From: QPIN01 sp964535875
Lineage (GTDB): Bacteria; Pseudomonadota; Gammaproteobacteria; Methylococcales; Methylomonadaceae
Direction: 5' to 3'
Length of the DNA: 5,908 nt
NCBI GenBank assembly: GCA_964535875.1
Contig: CAZHUE010000190.1
Coordinates: 1-5,908 of the forward strand
In this document: in pieces, positions 5,534-5,908 of the stretch
Position numbering within the stretch: the first letter of the stretch is position 1
Layout: each line of letters begins with the position of its first letter
Position numbers and translations under genes: made by a program
The notes under the pieces: generated by a model
Seen by the model: the letters and a program-made list of their open reading frames with translations, nothing else
What the model was told of the DNA's origin: nothing
The model's database searches: none

Positions 5534-5908
5534 AATTTTTATTTTATTAAAATCTCAACAGGCTCTGAGTTGTAGATACCAATTCATTTTTTGCGCTGTT
5601 GGGTACTATAATCCTCTTGTTTTACGTAGCAGCTTATGAGCTATGTCACAGGCAAGTGATTTTTTTTAAAGTTAGTTGGTATGAGCTATTTCTTCACATC
5701 ACTTTTACACCACGAGTGCAATAATAAAATTGAGTCATGTTTATTGCCAAGTAAATAGGCTTAAGCGGTCAGAACTATCTGATAGGAGGGTAAAAGTGAT
5801 AGGTAAGCGGTTATTTCAATGGCATTGTTTGCAGGTGAAAAGTTTATAAGATCATCATCAGTGTTCCCATATTAGCCCTATCCAGGAACTAACCGAGCCA
5901 TCAGAGCA
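5534..5908. other. Upstream and terminal non-coding stretch
   Basis: No gene is supported in these 375 bases. The part next to the minus-strand gene is AT-rich and must hold its promoter; TATAGT (minus strand, 5610-5605) is a possible -10 but has no good -35. The same spot reads TATAAT on the plus strand (5607-5612), also without a good -35. An 11-base inverted repeat ATCACTTTTAC / GTAAAAGTGAT (5698-5708, 5790-5800) and an 8-base direct repeat TAAGCGGT (5762-5769, 5804-5811) are present. A minus-strand open stretch of about 40 codons near the right edge has two stops just upstream and no known motif. Confidence 0.5.

Noticed and set aside
5784..5849. AGGAGG followed six bases later by GTG and a 17-codon frame
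   Set aside because: The ribosome binding site is good, but the peptide is very short, has no leader-peptide features and no attenuator-like hairpin follows it inside the window.

Overview
The window comes from a low-GC bacterium. The protein sequences look gammaproteobacterial (dTDP-rhamnose enzymes, a GlpG-type rhomboid, a Sec-exported metallopeptidase-like protein), but I cannot name a genus. The left half (1-3530) is tidy, densely coding plus-strand DNA. The right half (3531-5908) is mostly eroded, gene-poor DNA with one intact minus-strand gene.

Left half. Three genes of dTDP-L-rhamnose synthesis run in the order rfbC (5' end outside the window), rfbD, rfbB. Together they encode the 4,6-dehydratase, 3,5-epimerase and 4-reductase that turn dTDP-glucose into dTDP-L-rhamnose for surface polysaccharide. 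The thymidylyltransferase gene rfbA is not visible and may lie upstream. A rhomboid intramembrane serine protease follows 41 bases after rfbB. Next comes a 108-residue two-helix membrane protein of unknown role. It has its own predicted sigma70-type promoter and ends at a strong intrinsic terminator (3500-3530), which closes the ordered block.

Right half. Directly after the terminator lies a minus-strand remnant of the C-terminus of an IS30-family transposase. About 1.3 kb (3531-4822) then holds no intact gene. The standout object there is a 167-base imperfect palindrome (3885-4051) with arms of about 80 bases, capped by a G(CTTG)C loop and flanked by TA dinucleotides. It is best read as a foldback or MITE-like element. 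A frameshifted minus-strand coding-like stretch (4311-4729) follows, and then a compact hairpin of the type seen at IS200/IS605 element ends (4745-4769).

The intact minus-strand gene (4823-5521) encodes a Sec-exported protein with an HEYGH zinc-peptidase motif, a second conserved acidic motif and an unrecognised C-terminal extension. The final 375 bases contain no gene I can support. Overall, a housekeeping polysaccharide and membrane-protein block abuts a patch of decayed mobile DNA. I do not see a convincing new defence or multi-gene system; the palindrome and the exported HEXXH protein are the items most worth checking.
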